This document shows, in pieces, positions 25,773-33,732 of a stretch of DNA of 64,000 nt. The DNA lies in contig NZ_JARXYZ010000012.1 of the NCBI RefSeq assembly GCF_029894125.1, positions 1 to 64,000 of the forward strand, in the 5' to 3' direction. The DNA is from Kitasatospora sp. MAA19 (lineage in GTDB: Bacteria > Actinomycetota > Actinomycetes > Streptomycetales > Streptomycetaceae). Each line of letters begins with the position of its first letter. Position 1 is the first letter of the stretch. Position numbers and translations under genes: made by a program. Below the pieces are notes generated by a model. That model was not told where the DNA came from, ran no database searches, and worked only from the letters and a program-made list of their open reading frames with translations.

Positions 25773-27041
25773 ATGTCCGAAGAGCGGACTGAAACAGATT
25801 TCGATCATCACTCGGCGGAGTACGCCGCCGACCCCTGGGCCGCGAACATCGCGATGAACACCCATTGCCCGGTGTCCTACAGCCGGAAGCACGGCGGCTT
25901 CTGGCTGGTCTCCGGATTCGAGCAGGTGTCCCGGGTCGCGCACCAGCCCGAACTGTTCTCATCCGCGCACGAACTTCCCAATGTGCCGGGCCGGCCGCAG
26001 GGGACCGTCGTTCCGGCGTCGTCGTTCCGCGGTCTGCCGCTCGAAATCGACCCGCCCGAATACACGGAATGGCGCAAGGCGCTCAACACCTTCTTCTCCC
26101 CGCCGGCCGCTCGACGGCTGCGCCCGCGCATCCAGCAGTACGCCACCTGGTGCGTCGACAAGTTCATCGAGAGCGGCGAGATCGACCTGGTGCTCGACCT
26201 GTCGAACCCGGTGCCCGCGCTGATCACCCTCGAACTCGTGGGACTGCCGATGGACGACTGGCGGGTCTACGCCGACGTCCTGCACGCGCTGGTCTACACC
26301 CACCCGGGAACCCCGGAGTTCGACCGCGTGGAGGCCGACTTCGCGCGGCTGATCGAAGAGGTGCGCGCCCTGGTTCCGAAGCGCCGCGCCCACCCGGGCG
26401 ACGACTTCATCAGCTTCCTGACCCAGGTCGAGATCGGGGGGGAGAAGCTCTCCGACGAGGACGTCGTCGGAGTCTGCAACGCCGTCATCCCCGGCGGGGT
26501 CGACACCACGACCGCCCTGCTCGCCTCAACCCTCGACTACCTCGACCGCAACCGGGACGCCCGGAAGACGCTCGTCGACTCGCCCGAGCGGATCCCCGAG
26601 GTGTGCGACGAGTTCCTGCGGTACTTCACCCCGGTCATGGGCGCCGGACGCACCGCGATGGCGGACACCACGGTGGACGGCTGCCCGATTCGCAAGGGCG
26701 AACGCGTGCTGCTGTCGTGGGCCGCGGCCAACCTGGACGCCAAGGTGTTCCCGCAGCCGGAGGTCATCGACCTGGACCGGGACGCCGGCCGGCAGGCGGC
26801 GTTCGGCGTCGGCATCCACCGGTGCATCGGACGCCACATCGCCCGCATGGACTTCGAGGTCGTGATCGGCGAGGTCCTGGCGCGCATGCCGGACTACCAG
26901 ATCATCACGGGCGAGGCCGAGAAGTACCCCACCGTGGGCCAGATCCACGGCTACCTGCGGATGCCGGTGCGGTTCACCCCCGGCGAGCGCATCGGCTCGG
27001 AATCGGCGAGCAACCCACTGCCGGCGGCACTGTCCGAGTGA
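25773..27041 (+). CDS. cytochrome P450 monooxygenase
   Basis: A 422-residue P450. I-helix IPGGVDTTTALL with the Asp-Thr pair intact, ExxR in CDEFLRYFTP, heme loop FGVGIHRCIGRH with Cys351. ATG 25773 is preceded by GGAAGGATGGGGCG. It is the first gene after region D and is followed 29 bp later by two flavin monooxygenase genes, so one operon. It resembles the P450 at 17163 in its N-terminal and heme regions. A C-terminal tail of about 20 residues after the last core strand is poorly conserved. Confidence 0.95.
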   Translation: MSEERTETDFDHHSAEYAADPWAANIAMNTHCPVSYSRKHGGFWLVSGFEQVSRVAHQPELFSSAHELPNVPGRPQGTVVPASSFRGLPLEIDPPEYTEWRKALNTFFSPPAARRLRPRIQQYATWCVDKFIESGEIDLVLDLSNPVPALITLELVGLPMDDWRVYADVLHALVYTHPGTPEFDRVEADFARLIEEVRALVPKRRAHPGDDFISFLTQVEIGGEKLSDEDVVGVCNAVIPGGVDTTTALLASTLDYLDRNRDARKTLVDSPERIPEVCDEFLRYFTPVMGAGRTAMADTTVDGCPIRKGERVLLSWAAANLDAKVFPQPEVIDLDRDAGRQAAFGVGIHRCIGRHIARMDFEVVIGEVLARMPDYQIITGEAEKYPTVGQIHGYLRMPVRFTPGERIGSESASNPLPAALSE

Positions 27042-27070
27042 CCGGCCGGAGAACACCTGCGGGAGGCGAC

Positions 27071-28336
27071 ATGGCACGGCAGCCCAGAGTGCTGCGGCTG
27101 GGAGCGATCATCGACGGTCCAGGAGGGCACATCGCCGCCTGGCGGCATCCGCTGACCCGACCTGACGCCCAGCTCGACTTCGAATTCCACCGCCGCAACG
27201 CGCGCACGCTCGAACGCGCGGTGTTCGACTGCCTCTTCGTCCCCGACGTCGTGGCGTTGTGGGGCACCGACGTGGAGCATCTGAGCAGGACCGCGCGCAA
27301 CGAGCACTTCGAGCCGCTCTCGCTGCTGTCCGCGTTCGCGGCGGTCACCGACCACATCGGTCTCGCCGCGACCGCGACCACGACGTACAACGAGCCCTAC
27401 GACATCGCCCGCAAGTTCGCCTCCCTCGACCACCTCAGCGGTGGCCGGGCCGGATGGAACGTGGTGACCTCGGCCGCGCCCTGGGAATCGCGCAACTTCG
27501 GCTTCGACGAACACATGGAGCACGATCTGCGCTACGTCCGGGCGGACGAGTTCATCTCGGTGACGAACCGGCTCTGGTCCAACGGTCGCGAACCGGTGGA
27601 CCACACGGGGCGGTTCTTCAGCGTGCGCGGCCCGCTCGACGTGCCGTCCCCGCCACAGGGCCGACCGGTGATCTTCCAGGCCGGCGCGTCCCCGGTCGGG
27701 CGGGACTTCGCCGCCCGGCACGGCGAGGTGCTGTTCACCCGGCACACCAGGCTGGCGGACGCCCAGGAGTTCTACGCCGACCTCAAGCAGCGCGCGGCCG
27801 CGTACGGCCGTGATCCCGAGTCGATCCAGATCTGGGTCGGTCTGCAGCCGATCGTCGCCGACACGGAGGCCGCCGCCCGGGACCGGTTGCGGGAGCTGCA
27901 GGAGCTGATGCCCGACATCGTCGCGCTGCGGGCGCTCCAGGACCAGCTCGGCGACGTGGACCTGACCGGCTATCCGCTGGACGGACCGGTGCCCGACCTG
28001 CCGGTGTCCAACCACTCGCACAGCACCGCGCAGCGCTGGATCGAGCTGGCCCGGCGGGAGAACCTGACGCTGCGTCAACTCTCCCTGCGCACGGCCGGCG
28101 ACATCGTCGCCGGCACCCCCGAACAGCTCGCGGACCACATGGAGTCCCTGTTCACCCAGGGAGCGGCCGACGGGTTCATCGTCGACTTCCCCTACCTGCC
28201 GGGATCGTTGGACGACTTCGTCGACCACGTCGTGCCCGAGCTGCGCCGGCGCGGCCTGGTGCGCACGGCCTACACCGACGGCACCCTGCGGGACAATCTC
28301 GGTCTGACCACCGCGTCACGGGTAGGTGTGAAATGA
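27071..28336 (+). CDS. luciferase-like flavin monooxygenase (NtaA/SnaA/DszA type)
   Basis: A 421-residue LLM-family protein (MARQPRVLRLGAIIDGPGG). Family marks: FDCLFVPDVVALWG, FEPLSLLSAFAAVTDHIGL, DHLSGGRAGWNVVTSAAPWESRNFG, and RGPLDVPSPPQGRPVIFQAG. These match the FMNH2-dependent two-component oxygenases such as NtaA, SnaA and DszA. A separate flavin reductase would supply FMNH2; none is in the window. ATG 27071 follows GGGAGGCG. Its stop overlaps the start of a second LLM gene (ATGA), implying equimolar synthesis. A Baeyer-Villiger-like or hydroxylation step on the polyketide is possible. Confidence 0.9.
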   Translation: MARQPRVLRLGAIIDGPGGHIAAWRHPLTRPDAQLDFEFHRRNARTLERAVFDCLFVPDVVALWGTDVEHLSRTARNEHFEPLSLLSAFAAVTDHIGLAATATTTYNEPYDIARKFASLDHLSGGRAGWNVVTSAAPWESRNFGFDEHMEHDLRYVRADEFISVTNRLWSNGREPVDHTGRFFSVRGPLDVPSPPQGRPVIFQAGASPVGRDFAARHGEVLFTRHTRLADAQEFYADLKQRAAAYGRDPESIQIWVGLQPIVADTEAAARDRLRELQELMPDIVALRALQDQLGDVDLTGYPLDGPVPDLPVSNHSHSTAQRWIELARRENLTLRQLSLRTAGDIVAGTPEQLADHMESLFTQGAADGFIVDFPYLPGSLDDFVDHVVPELRRRGLVRTAYTDGTLRDNLGLTTASRVGVK

Positions 28337-29280
28337 CGATCGCGCTGTTCACCCCGCTGCCCGCCGGCCCCAACGGGGACGGCGGATTCGCGCAGGCGCG
28401 CGACCGGGCACGCGCCGCGCAGGACGGCGGCATCGACGCCCTGATCCTGCCGGACCGGCGCTCGGTCGGCCCGGACGGCCCGGACGGTTTCGAGGCGGGC
28501 ACGCTCGCCGCGGCACTGGCGGTGGCGACCGAGGGGATCGGCCTGGTGCCCACGATCGCGACCGAGTACTCGGCGCCGTACCACGTCGCCCGGCTGCTCG
28601 CGACGATCGACCAGTTCGCTGGCGGCCGGGCGGGATGGGCGATCGCCCCGCCCGCGGTGGCGGCGGACGCCGCGAACCACCACACCGACGCTCCCGCCCC
28701 GCTCCCGTCGCAGCGGGCCCGCGCGGACGAGTTCGCCCAGGTGATGGCCGGGCTCTGGGACAGCTTCCAGGACGACGCCTTCCTCCGGGACCGCGCATCG
28801 GGCGTGTACTTCCTGCCCGAGCGGCTGCGCAGCCTGGACCACCGCGGCGAGTACTTCACCGTGGCCGGCCCGCTGAACATCGCCCGCCCGCCGCAGGGAC
28901 ACCCGGTGCTGGTCCGGCGCGTGTCCTGCGCCGAGGACGCCGCCTCCGCCGCCGCGTTCGGCGACCTGGCGATCGTGCCGCTGGAGGTCTCCGATGCCGC
29001 GGCGGATGTGGCGCGTGCGTTGAACGACGCGTGCGGTGCGGCCGGGCGGCGCCGGGAGGACGTGCGGCTGCTCCTGGAGCGGAGGGCCGACACCCCCGTG
29101 GACGAGCTGCTGCGCGAGGCGGAAGCCGGACCTGCGGACGGATTCGTCCTGGTCCCGTCCGCCGACGCCGGGTTCGAGACTGTCCTGGAGACGGCCCGCG
29201 CGGTGCGGCAGGAGTTTCCCCAGGGCTCCGGTACCACGCTGCGTGCCCGCTTGGGACTGCCACGCCCGGCCGGCCGCTGA
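28333..29280 (+). CDS. luciferase-like flavin monooxygenase homologue, shorter partner
   Basis: A 315-residue LLM-family protein that aligns by eye with the upstream gene: IGLVPTIATEYSAPYHVARLLATIDQFAGGRAGW here against IGLAATATTTYNEPYDIARKFASLDHLSGGRAGW there, and VAGPLNIARPPQGHPVLV against RGPLDVPSPPQGRPVIF. It is about 100 residues shorter and lacks the TSAAPWESRNFG segment, replaced by APPAVAADAANH. It may be a non-catalytic or specialised subunit, as in luxA/luxB-type heterodimers, or a separate oxygenase. Start ATG 28333 overlaps the preceding stop by 4 nt, and a strong hairpin follows. Confidence 0.87.
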   Translation: MTIALFTPLPAGPNGDGGFAQARDRARAAQDGGIDALILPDRRSVGPDGPDGFEAGTLAAALAVATEGIGLVPTIATEYSAPYHVARLLATIDQFAGGRAGWAIAPPAVAADAANHHTDAPAPLPSQRARADEFAQVMAGLWDSFQDDAFLRDRASGVYFLPERLRSLDHRGEYFTVAGPLNIARPPQGHPVLVRRVSCAEDAASAAAFGDLAIVPLEVSDAAADVARALNDACGAAGRRREDVRLLLERRADTPVDELLREAEAGPADGFVLVPSADAGFETVLETARAVRQEFPQGSGTTLRARLGLPRPAGR

Positions 29281-29289
29281 CCGACCGAT

Positions 29290-29329
29290 GATGGGCCTGA
29301 CCGCCACCGAGGTGGAGGTCAGGCCCATC
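29290..29329. terminator. bidirectional hairpin terminator
   Basis: Arms GATGGGCCTGACC / GGTCAGGCCCATC enclose a nested CCACC/GGTGG stem, between the convergent monooxygenase and tyrosine phosphatase genes. Confidence 0.85.
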
Positions 29330-29347
29330 GCGCAGGTCACCCGTCGC

Positions 29348-30148
29348 TCAGTCGAGCAGGCGGCCGGCCAGTGCCCGCTGATCGTCCTCCGTCCAGCCGT
29401 GGGAGTTGAGCCACGCGCGGACGCCGCCGAACCGGTCGTCGAACGTGTCGAGCAGATCCTGCAGGTAGGCGGGGCGCGGCAGCAGGCTCGTGAACGGCCG
29501 GGAGCTGATGTCGGCGGCGTACAGGGGGTTGTCGCGCAGCCGCTCCACGATCTCGGCCATCTGCTCGCCGGAGCGCACGTAGTCCGCGACGACGGCCTCC
29601 CTGCTCACCCCGATCGCGTCGAGGGCCAGCGCGCACACCACCCCGGTCCGGTCCTTGCCCATCGCGCAGTGCACCACGGTCGCTCCCGTGCTGTGCGCGA
29701 TGACGCGCAGCGCCGTCACCACGGAGTCCGGCCGTTCGGCGCAGTAGCGGAGGTAGTGCCCGGTCGAGCCCGCGGGCTTGGACCGACCGTCCGCGCCCGC
29801 CCGGTTCCAGGGCATCGCCCGCTCGGTGTCCACCCGGTCCGAGCCCTGGGCCGAGCCCGGGGGAGACTCGGCGAGCAGCGACAGGTTGTGGATCGTGACA
29901 CCGGGCACCCGGGCCAGCGGCCCGGGTGCCTCGCGCCGTACCTCAGCGGTGCTGCGCAGGTCGATGACCTCGCGGACGCCCAGCGTCCGCGTGAGGTGTT
30001 CGACGTCCGCCGGGGTGAGGTCCTGGAGGCCGCCCGACCGGATCAGCCGGCCGAACCGGGTGACGCCGTTCGTCGTGGTGGTCAGTCCGCCCAGGTCACG
30101 GACGTTCAGCGCGCCCGCCAACGCGATCCGCCGGGTGCTCGAGCTCAT
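29348..30148 (-). CDS. tyrosine-protein phosphatase (Y_phosphatase3/IphP type)
   Basis: A 266-residue protein with the cysteine-phosphatase loop VVHCAMGKDRTGVV (HCx5R, Cys and Arg present) and the preceding VIDLRSTAEV segment typical of IphP-like bacterial phosphatases. These remove phosphate from tyrosine or from small phospho-compounds and phosphoinositides. Start overlaps the carboxylesterase stop by 4 nt, so it is part of the leftward operon methyltransferase-esterase-phosphatase from region E. A phosphatase and an APH-type kinase in the same cluster might form a phosphorylate/dephosphorylate protection pair. That is inference only. Confidence 0.88.
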   Translation of the reverse strand: MSSSTRRIALAGALNVRDLGGLTTTTNGVTRFGRLIRSGGLQDLTPADVEHLTRTLGVREVIDLRSTAEVRREAPGPLARVPGVTIHNLSLLAESPPGSAQGSDRVDTERAMPWNRAGADGRSKPAGSTGHYLRYCAERPDSVVTALRVIAHSTGATVVHCAMGKDRTGVVCALALDAIGVSREAVVADYVRSGEQMAEIVERLRDNPLYAADISSRPFTSLLPRPAYLQDLLDTFDDRFGGVRAWLNSHGWTEDDQRALAGRLLD

Positions 30149-31569
30149 CGCGCAACCTCCGCACTCTCGGTCAGGGGCAACGGCCGCAGGTCGGCGCGGC
30201 CCGTGGAACGCGGTCCGATCCAGCGGGCGAGGGGTGCCTGCGAGGTGTACGCCGGCCAGCCCGGATCACCGTCGCGCGCCAGGCGCACGAGCCCGCTCTG
30301 CTCCTGGGCCCCGACCGCGCGGTCGGTCTCGGTGCCCTCCGGTCCGTCCGTGTCGCAGAACAGCGCCGCGGTGTCGGCGGCGTGCACGGCGCGGCGGGCG
30401 ATCCCGGGGTACCCGGCCAGATGCGACGTGGTCGGGTGGTAGTCGAACACCTGGGCCCAGCAGGGCTCGCTGCCGCCCGCACCCGGGTCCGGCGTGTTCA
30501 GCGCGGACAGCAGTCGCTCGGCCGGACGGACGTAGAGCTCGTCGGACAGCCGGCTGACCTTCTCCCCGCGGGTCGTGCCGTCGGGGCCGCCGATCAGCCG
30601 GGAGTACTTCGCGTCGACGGCCGCCCCCTCCTCGACGATCTCCAGGATTCCCGCTTCCTCCGAGGTGACCGAGACCAGCACGGGAATCGGTTCCGCGCGA
30701 TCCGCCACCGCCGGAAGCGGCGGCCGCGGGATCAGGTCACCGTCGACCACCGCGTGGTACCGGACCTGTCCGGCGCGCAGGGTCTGCGAATGCGCGTACC
30801 GCAGCGCCACGTTCGACAGCTCGGCAAGGGCGCCGGCGTCGTTCGCGAGACTGCCCGCGGCGTTCAGGAAACGCTCCGCGAGCCCGGCCGCTTCCTCCCG
30901 CGACTGCGCGAGTTCGGCGTTGCCGCTGTAGATGGCGGCCTTGTGGAACAACCCCACGGCCGAGGGGACGCCCAGCAGGGTCGCCACGTCGGTTCCGCCG
31001 GTCGACAGCCCGAAGATCGTCACGTTGCCGGGGTCCCCCCCGAAGGCGGCGATGTTGTCCCGAACCCAGCGCAGGATCAGCAGCTGGTCGCGCACCGCGA
31101 GGTTGGTGCTGTCGGCGAATTCCGGGTCGAGGTCGGCCAGTGACAGCCAACCCCACGGCCCCAGGCGGTAGTTGGCCGTCACGATGACCAGGTCGTGCCG
31201 GGCCGCGTAGGCCCACGGGTCGACGGTCCGCATCGTTCCGCCGACCATGTGCCGGCCGGGGTGGAACCAGACCAGCACCGGCTGGGGATCGGGGCGTTCC
31301 GGCCGCGCGGACCAGATGTTGAGGTTGAGGCAGTCCTCGTGCTGCACGGCGTCCGGGTACAGCGGACTCCAGCGCTGCGGCGTCGGGGACATGGGCACCT
31401 GCCAGCTCACCGGGCCCCACCGATCGGCGTCGACGGGGTCCCCGGCCGTGGCCGGGAGGGCGGGGCGGAATCGGCCCGGAATCCGCCCGTACGGTATTCC
31501 GCGCCAATTCGGGACGCCGCGATCGAGGAATCCGCGGACAGGTCCGGAGGTGGTCTCGATCGCTAACAC
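30145..31569 (-). CDS. type B carboxylesterase
   Basis: A 474-residue alpha/beta hydrolase of the COesterase family. It has EDCLNLNIWSA, the nucleophile elbow FGLSTGGTDV (Ser; usually GESAGG), the acid region VTSEEAGIL and the C-terminal His in RRAVHAADTAALF. The oxyanion loop reads FHPGRHMVGG rather than the usual HGGG(F/A), which is atypical. It lies 22 bp after the methyltransferase and overlaps the phosphatase by 4 nt. It may hydrolyse or transfer an ester on the polyketide, or open a lactone. Start ATG/GTG at 31569 begins MLAIETTSGPVRG, which matches the family N-terminus. Confidence 0.88.
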   Translation of the reverse strand: MLAIETTSGPVRGFLDRGVPNWRGIPYGRIPGRFRPALPATAGDPVDADRWGPVSWQVPMSPTPQRWSPLYPDAVQHEDCLNLNIWSARPERPDPQPVLVWFHPGRHMVGGTMRTVDPWAYAARHDLVIVTANYRLGPWGWLSLADLDPEFADSTNLAVRDQLLILRWVRDNIAAFGGDPGNVTIFGLSTGGTDVATLLGVPSAVGLFHKAAIYSGNAELAQSREEAAGLAERFLNAAGSLANDAGALAELSNVALRYAHSQTLRAGQVRYHAVVDGDLIPRPPLPAVADRAEPIPVLVSVTSEEAGILEIVEEGAAVDAKYSRLIGGPDGTTRGEKVSRLSDELYVRPAERLLSALNTPDPGAGGSEPCWAQVFDYHPTTSHLAGYPGIARRAVHAADTAALFCDTDGPEGTETDRAVGAQEQSGLVRLARDGDPGWPAYTSQAPLARWIGPRSTGRADLRPLPLTESAEVAR

Positions 31570-31591
31570 GCTGTCTCCTCGTCTGCCGAAC

Positions 31592-32353
31592 TCACACGCG
31601 TCGAGCCAACTGAAGGAATGTGCCCGAGGTGGTGCGGACGGTTCCGCCGCGGCTCTCGATCACCTCGCGCACCCTGTCGAACAGGGCGGACCGGTCCGTG
31701 GGCGCCATGCGGTGATGGTCGCTGAACGTACTGATCAGCCCGATCCATTCGTCCGCGTTCAGGGCGAGGCTCCACCGGTAATCCCGCTGGGCCACCGCGA
31801 CGAAGTCCTCGCCGTCCGCCAGCGGATCCCGGACACCGGCCGTGCTCTTCTGCCGGGCGCCGCCCACCTGGACTCCGGGGGCGTGCTTCCGGTAGACCCC
31901 GTCGAGTTCCTCGAGTATCGGGTCGTCCAGTACGTGGAAGCTCCAGAAACGGGCGATGTGCCCGCCGGGCGCCAGGATCTGCGCGGCCTTCCGGGCACCC
32001 TGCGCCGGGTTCACCCAGTGCCAGGCGTCCGCGCTGATGATCAGGTCGAACCGCCGCCCGCCCGGATGCCAGGCCTCGAACGTCGTGGTCTCGACGGGCA
32101 GGCCCCGGCGCCGCGCGACGTGGGCCATGCGGTCGTCAGGCTCGATCCCGGATACGGACAGCCCCCGCGCGGCCAGTGCCGCGGACGCCTTCCCGGTGCC
32201 GCACCCGACGTCGAGGACGTCCGTCGCGCGCAGGTGCACGAGGTCGTCCACCAGGTCGACCGGGTACTCGGGGCGGTAACGATCGTAGTCCTCGGCCGTG
32301 GCGCCGAACGATTCGGCACGTGCACGGTCGAGATGACGTGTGCTGAAGGACAT
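31592..32353 (-). CDS. class I SAM-dependent methyltransferase
   Basis: A 253-residue enzyme with SAM motif VLDVGCGTGKASAAL and the family segment SADAWHWVNPAQGARKAAQILAPGG. The N-terminal YDRYRPEYPVDLVDDL groups it with the methyltransferases at 6953 and 20320. It is the first gene of the leftward operon from region E (methyltransferase, esterase, phosphatase). Likely an O-methyltransferase of the pathway; the exact hydroxyl or carboxyl is unknown. Confidence 0.88.
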   Translation of the reverse strand: MSFSTRHLDRARAESFGATAEDYDRYRPEYPVDLVDDLVHLRATDVLDVGCGTGKASAALAARGLSVSGIEPDDRMAHVARRRGLPVETTTFEAWHPGGRRFDLIISADAWHWVNPAQGARKAAQILAPGGHIARFWSFHVLDDPILEELDGVYRKHAPGVQVGGARQKSTAGVRDPLADGEDFVAVAQRDYRWSLALNADEWIGLISTFSDHHRMAPTDRSALFDRVREVIESRGGTVRTTSGTFLQLARRV

Positions 32354-32418
32354 GGTATTTATTTCCCCCCGCCACTCGGACCGGCTGAAGTTCGGCAGTC
32401 AGTATGCCGAGGTTCCCC

Positions 32419-32517
32419 ATGTAACCGGTATCGCTGTGGGAGGTGAAGTGAACCTTCGTGCAGAACCACCGGTGTACCAAGGTCCACTTCACACCGGCGT
32501 CGGACGATCGATAGAAG
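32419..32517. promoter_or_regulatory. divergent promoter region E with two cluster palindromes
   Basis: Sites GTGAACCTTCGTGCAG (32448-32463) and GTGTACCAAGGTCCAC (32472-32487), centres 24 bp apart. Leftward: TTCACC (32447-32442), 17 bp, TTACAT (32424-32419). Rightward: TTCACA (32488-32493), 18 bp, TAGAAG (32512-32517) toward the CoA transferase. Confidence 0.75.
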
Positions 32518-32559
32518 TGGGCAGTGTCCAGTATTCTGCCGATGCCGGAGGATGGTTCA

Positions 32560-33732
32560 ATGCCGGAGCAAGAGTTGGTGCCGGACGGTGCTCCGGCGCC
32601 CCTCGCCGATGTGAAGGTCATCGACATCGGGACTTTGCTGGCGGCTCCGTTCGCGGCGGCGATGCTGGGTGATTTCGGTGCCGACGTGATCAAGATCGAG
32701 CACCCCACCGGAGATCCGCTCCGCAGGTACGGCTACCAGTGCGACGACGTTCCGCTGCTGTGGAAGGTCGTGAACCGCAACAAGAAGAGCGTCGTCCTGG
32801 ATCTGAAGGACCCACAGAACCACGACCGCTTCCTCGAGTTGGTGGCGGGTGCCGATGTCCTGATCGAGAACTTCCGGCCCGGCACGCTGGAGCGGTGGGG
32901 GTTCTCCCCCGAAGTGCTGCAAAAGGCCAATCCGGACCTGGTCGTGACGCGAGTGACCGGGTTCGGCCAGGACGGCCCGTACGCGAGCAGGCCCGGATTC
33001 GGCACCCTCGCGGAGGCGATGAGCGGTCTCGCGGCGATGTCCGGAGACCGCGACGGTCCGCCGCTGCTCCCGGCGTTCCCGCTGGCGGACGTGATGGCCG
33101 GTCTGCAGGCCGCCTGCGCGACCTTGATCGCCCTGCACGCCCGGCAGCGGATCGGCCGGGGGCAGGTGGCCGACGTCTCGATCACCGAGGCGATGATCGC
33201 TGCGATGGGCGCCCAGGTGACCGCCTACGACAAGCTCGGGGTCAAACCCCGGCGGGTCGGAAGCGGCTCGGACAACAACGCGCCCCGCAACGTCTACCGG
33301 TGCGCCGACGGGCGGTGGGTGGCCGTGTCGGCGCCCGCCCAGTCGGTGGCCGAGCGGGTGGTCCGCCTGGTGGGCCGGCCCGAGCTGGCCGACGAGCCGT
33401 GGTTCGCCTCCGGTCGTGGCCGGGTGTCACGCCGTGAGGTGCTGGACGACGCACTCGGACAATGGATCGGCGGCTTCCGCCGGGACGAGGTGATCGTCGC
33501 GTTCGAGGAGGCCGGGGCCGCGGTCGCGCCGATCTACGAGGTGGACGACGTACTGCAGGACCCGCACTTCCGGGCGAGGCAGGCCACGGTGACCGTACCC
33601 GACAGCGAACTCGACAGCGTCTGCATGCCGAACGTGGCATTCCGGCTCTCCGAGACACCGGGGCGGATCCGCTGGCCGGGCCCGCAACTGGGCGAGCACA
33701 CCGACGACGTCTTGAACGGAGACCACCGATGA
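32560..33732 (+). CDS. CaiB/BaiF family III CoA transferase
   Basis: A 390-residue protein: VKVIDIGTLLAAPFAAAMLGDFGADVIKIE near the N-terminus, ENFRPGTLERWGF, TGFGQDGPYASRPGF, and the catalytic Asp region PAFPLADVMAG. This family moves CoA between carboxylic acids (formyl-CoA, carnitine, succinyl/itaconyl types). ATG 32560 is chosen because GGAGG lies 8 nt upstream; the frame opens at GTG 32524, near the predicted transcript start. It overlaps the next gene by 4 nt (ATGA). Together with the CitE- and PrpD-like genes it suggests activation of a di- or tricarboxylic acid as its CoA ester. Confidence 0.9.
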   Translation: MPEQELVPDGAPAPLADVKVIDIGTLLAAPFAAAMLGDFGADVIKIEHPTGDPLRRYGYQCDDVPLLWKVVNRNKKSVVLDLKDPQNHDRFLELVAGADVLIENFRPGTLERWGFSPEVLQKANPDLVVTRVTGFGQDGPYASRPGFGTLAEAMSGLAAMSGDRDGPPLLPAFPLADVMAGLQAACATLIALHARQRIGRGQVADVSITEAMIAAMGAQVTAYDKLGVKPRRVGSGSDNNAPRNVYRCADGRWVAVSAPAQSVAERVVRLVGRPELADEPWFASGRGRVSRREVLDDALGQWIGGFRRDEVIVAFEEAGAAVAPIYEVDDVLQDPHFRARQATVTVPDSELDSVCMPNVAFRLSETPGRIRWPGPQLGEHTDDVLNGDHR

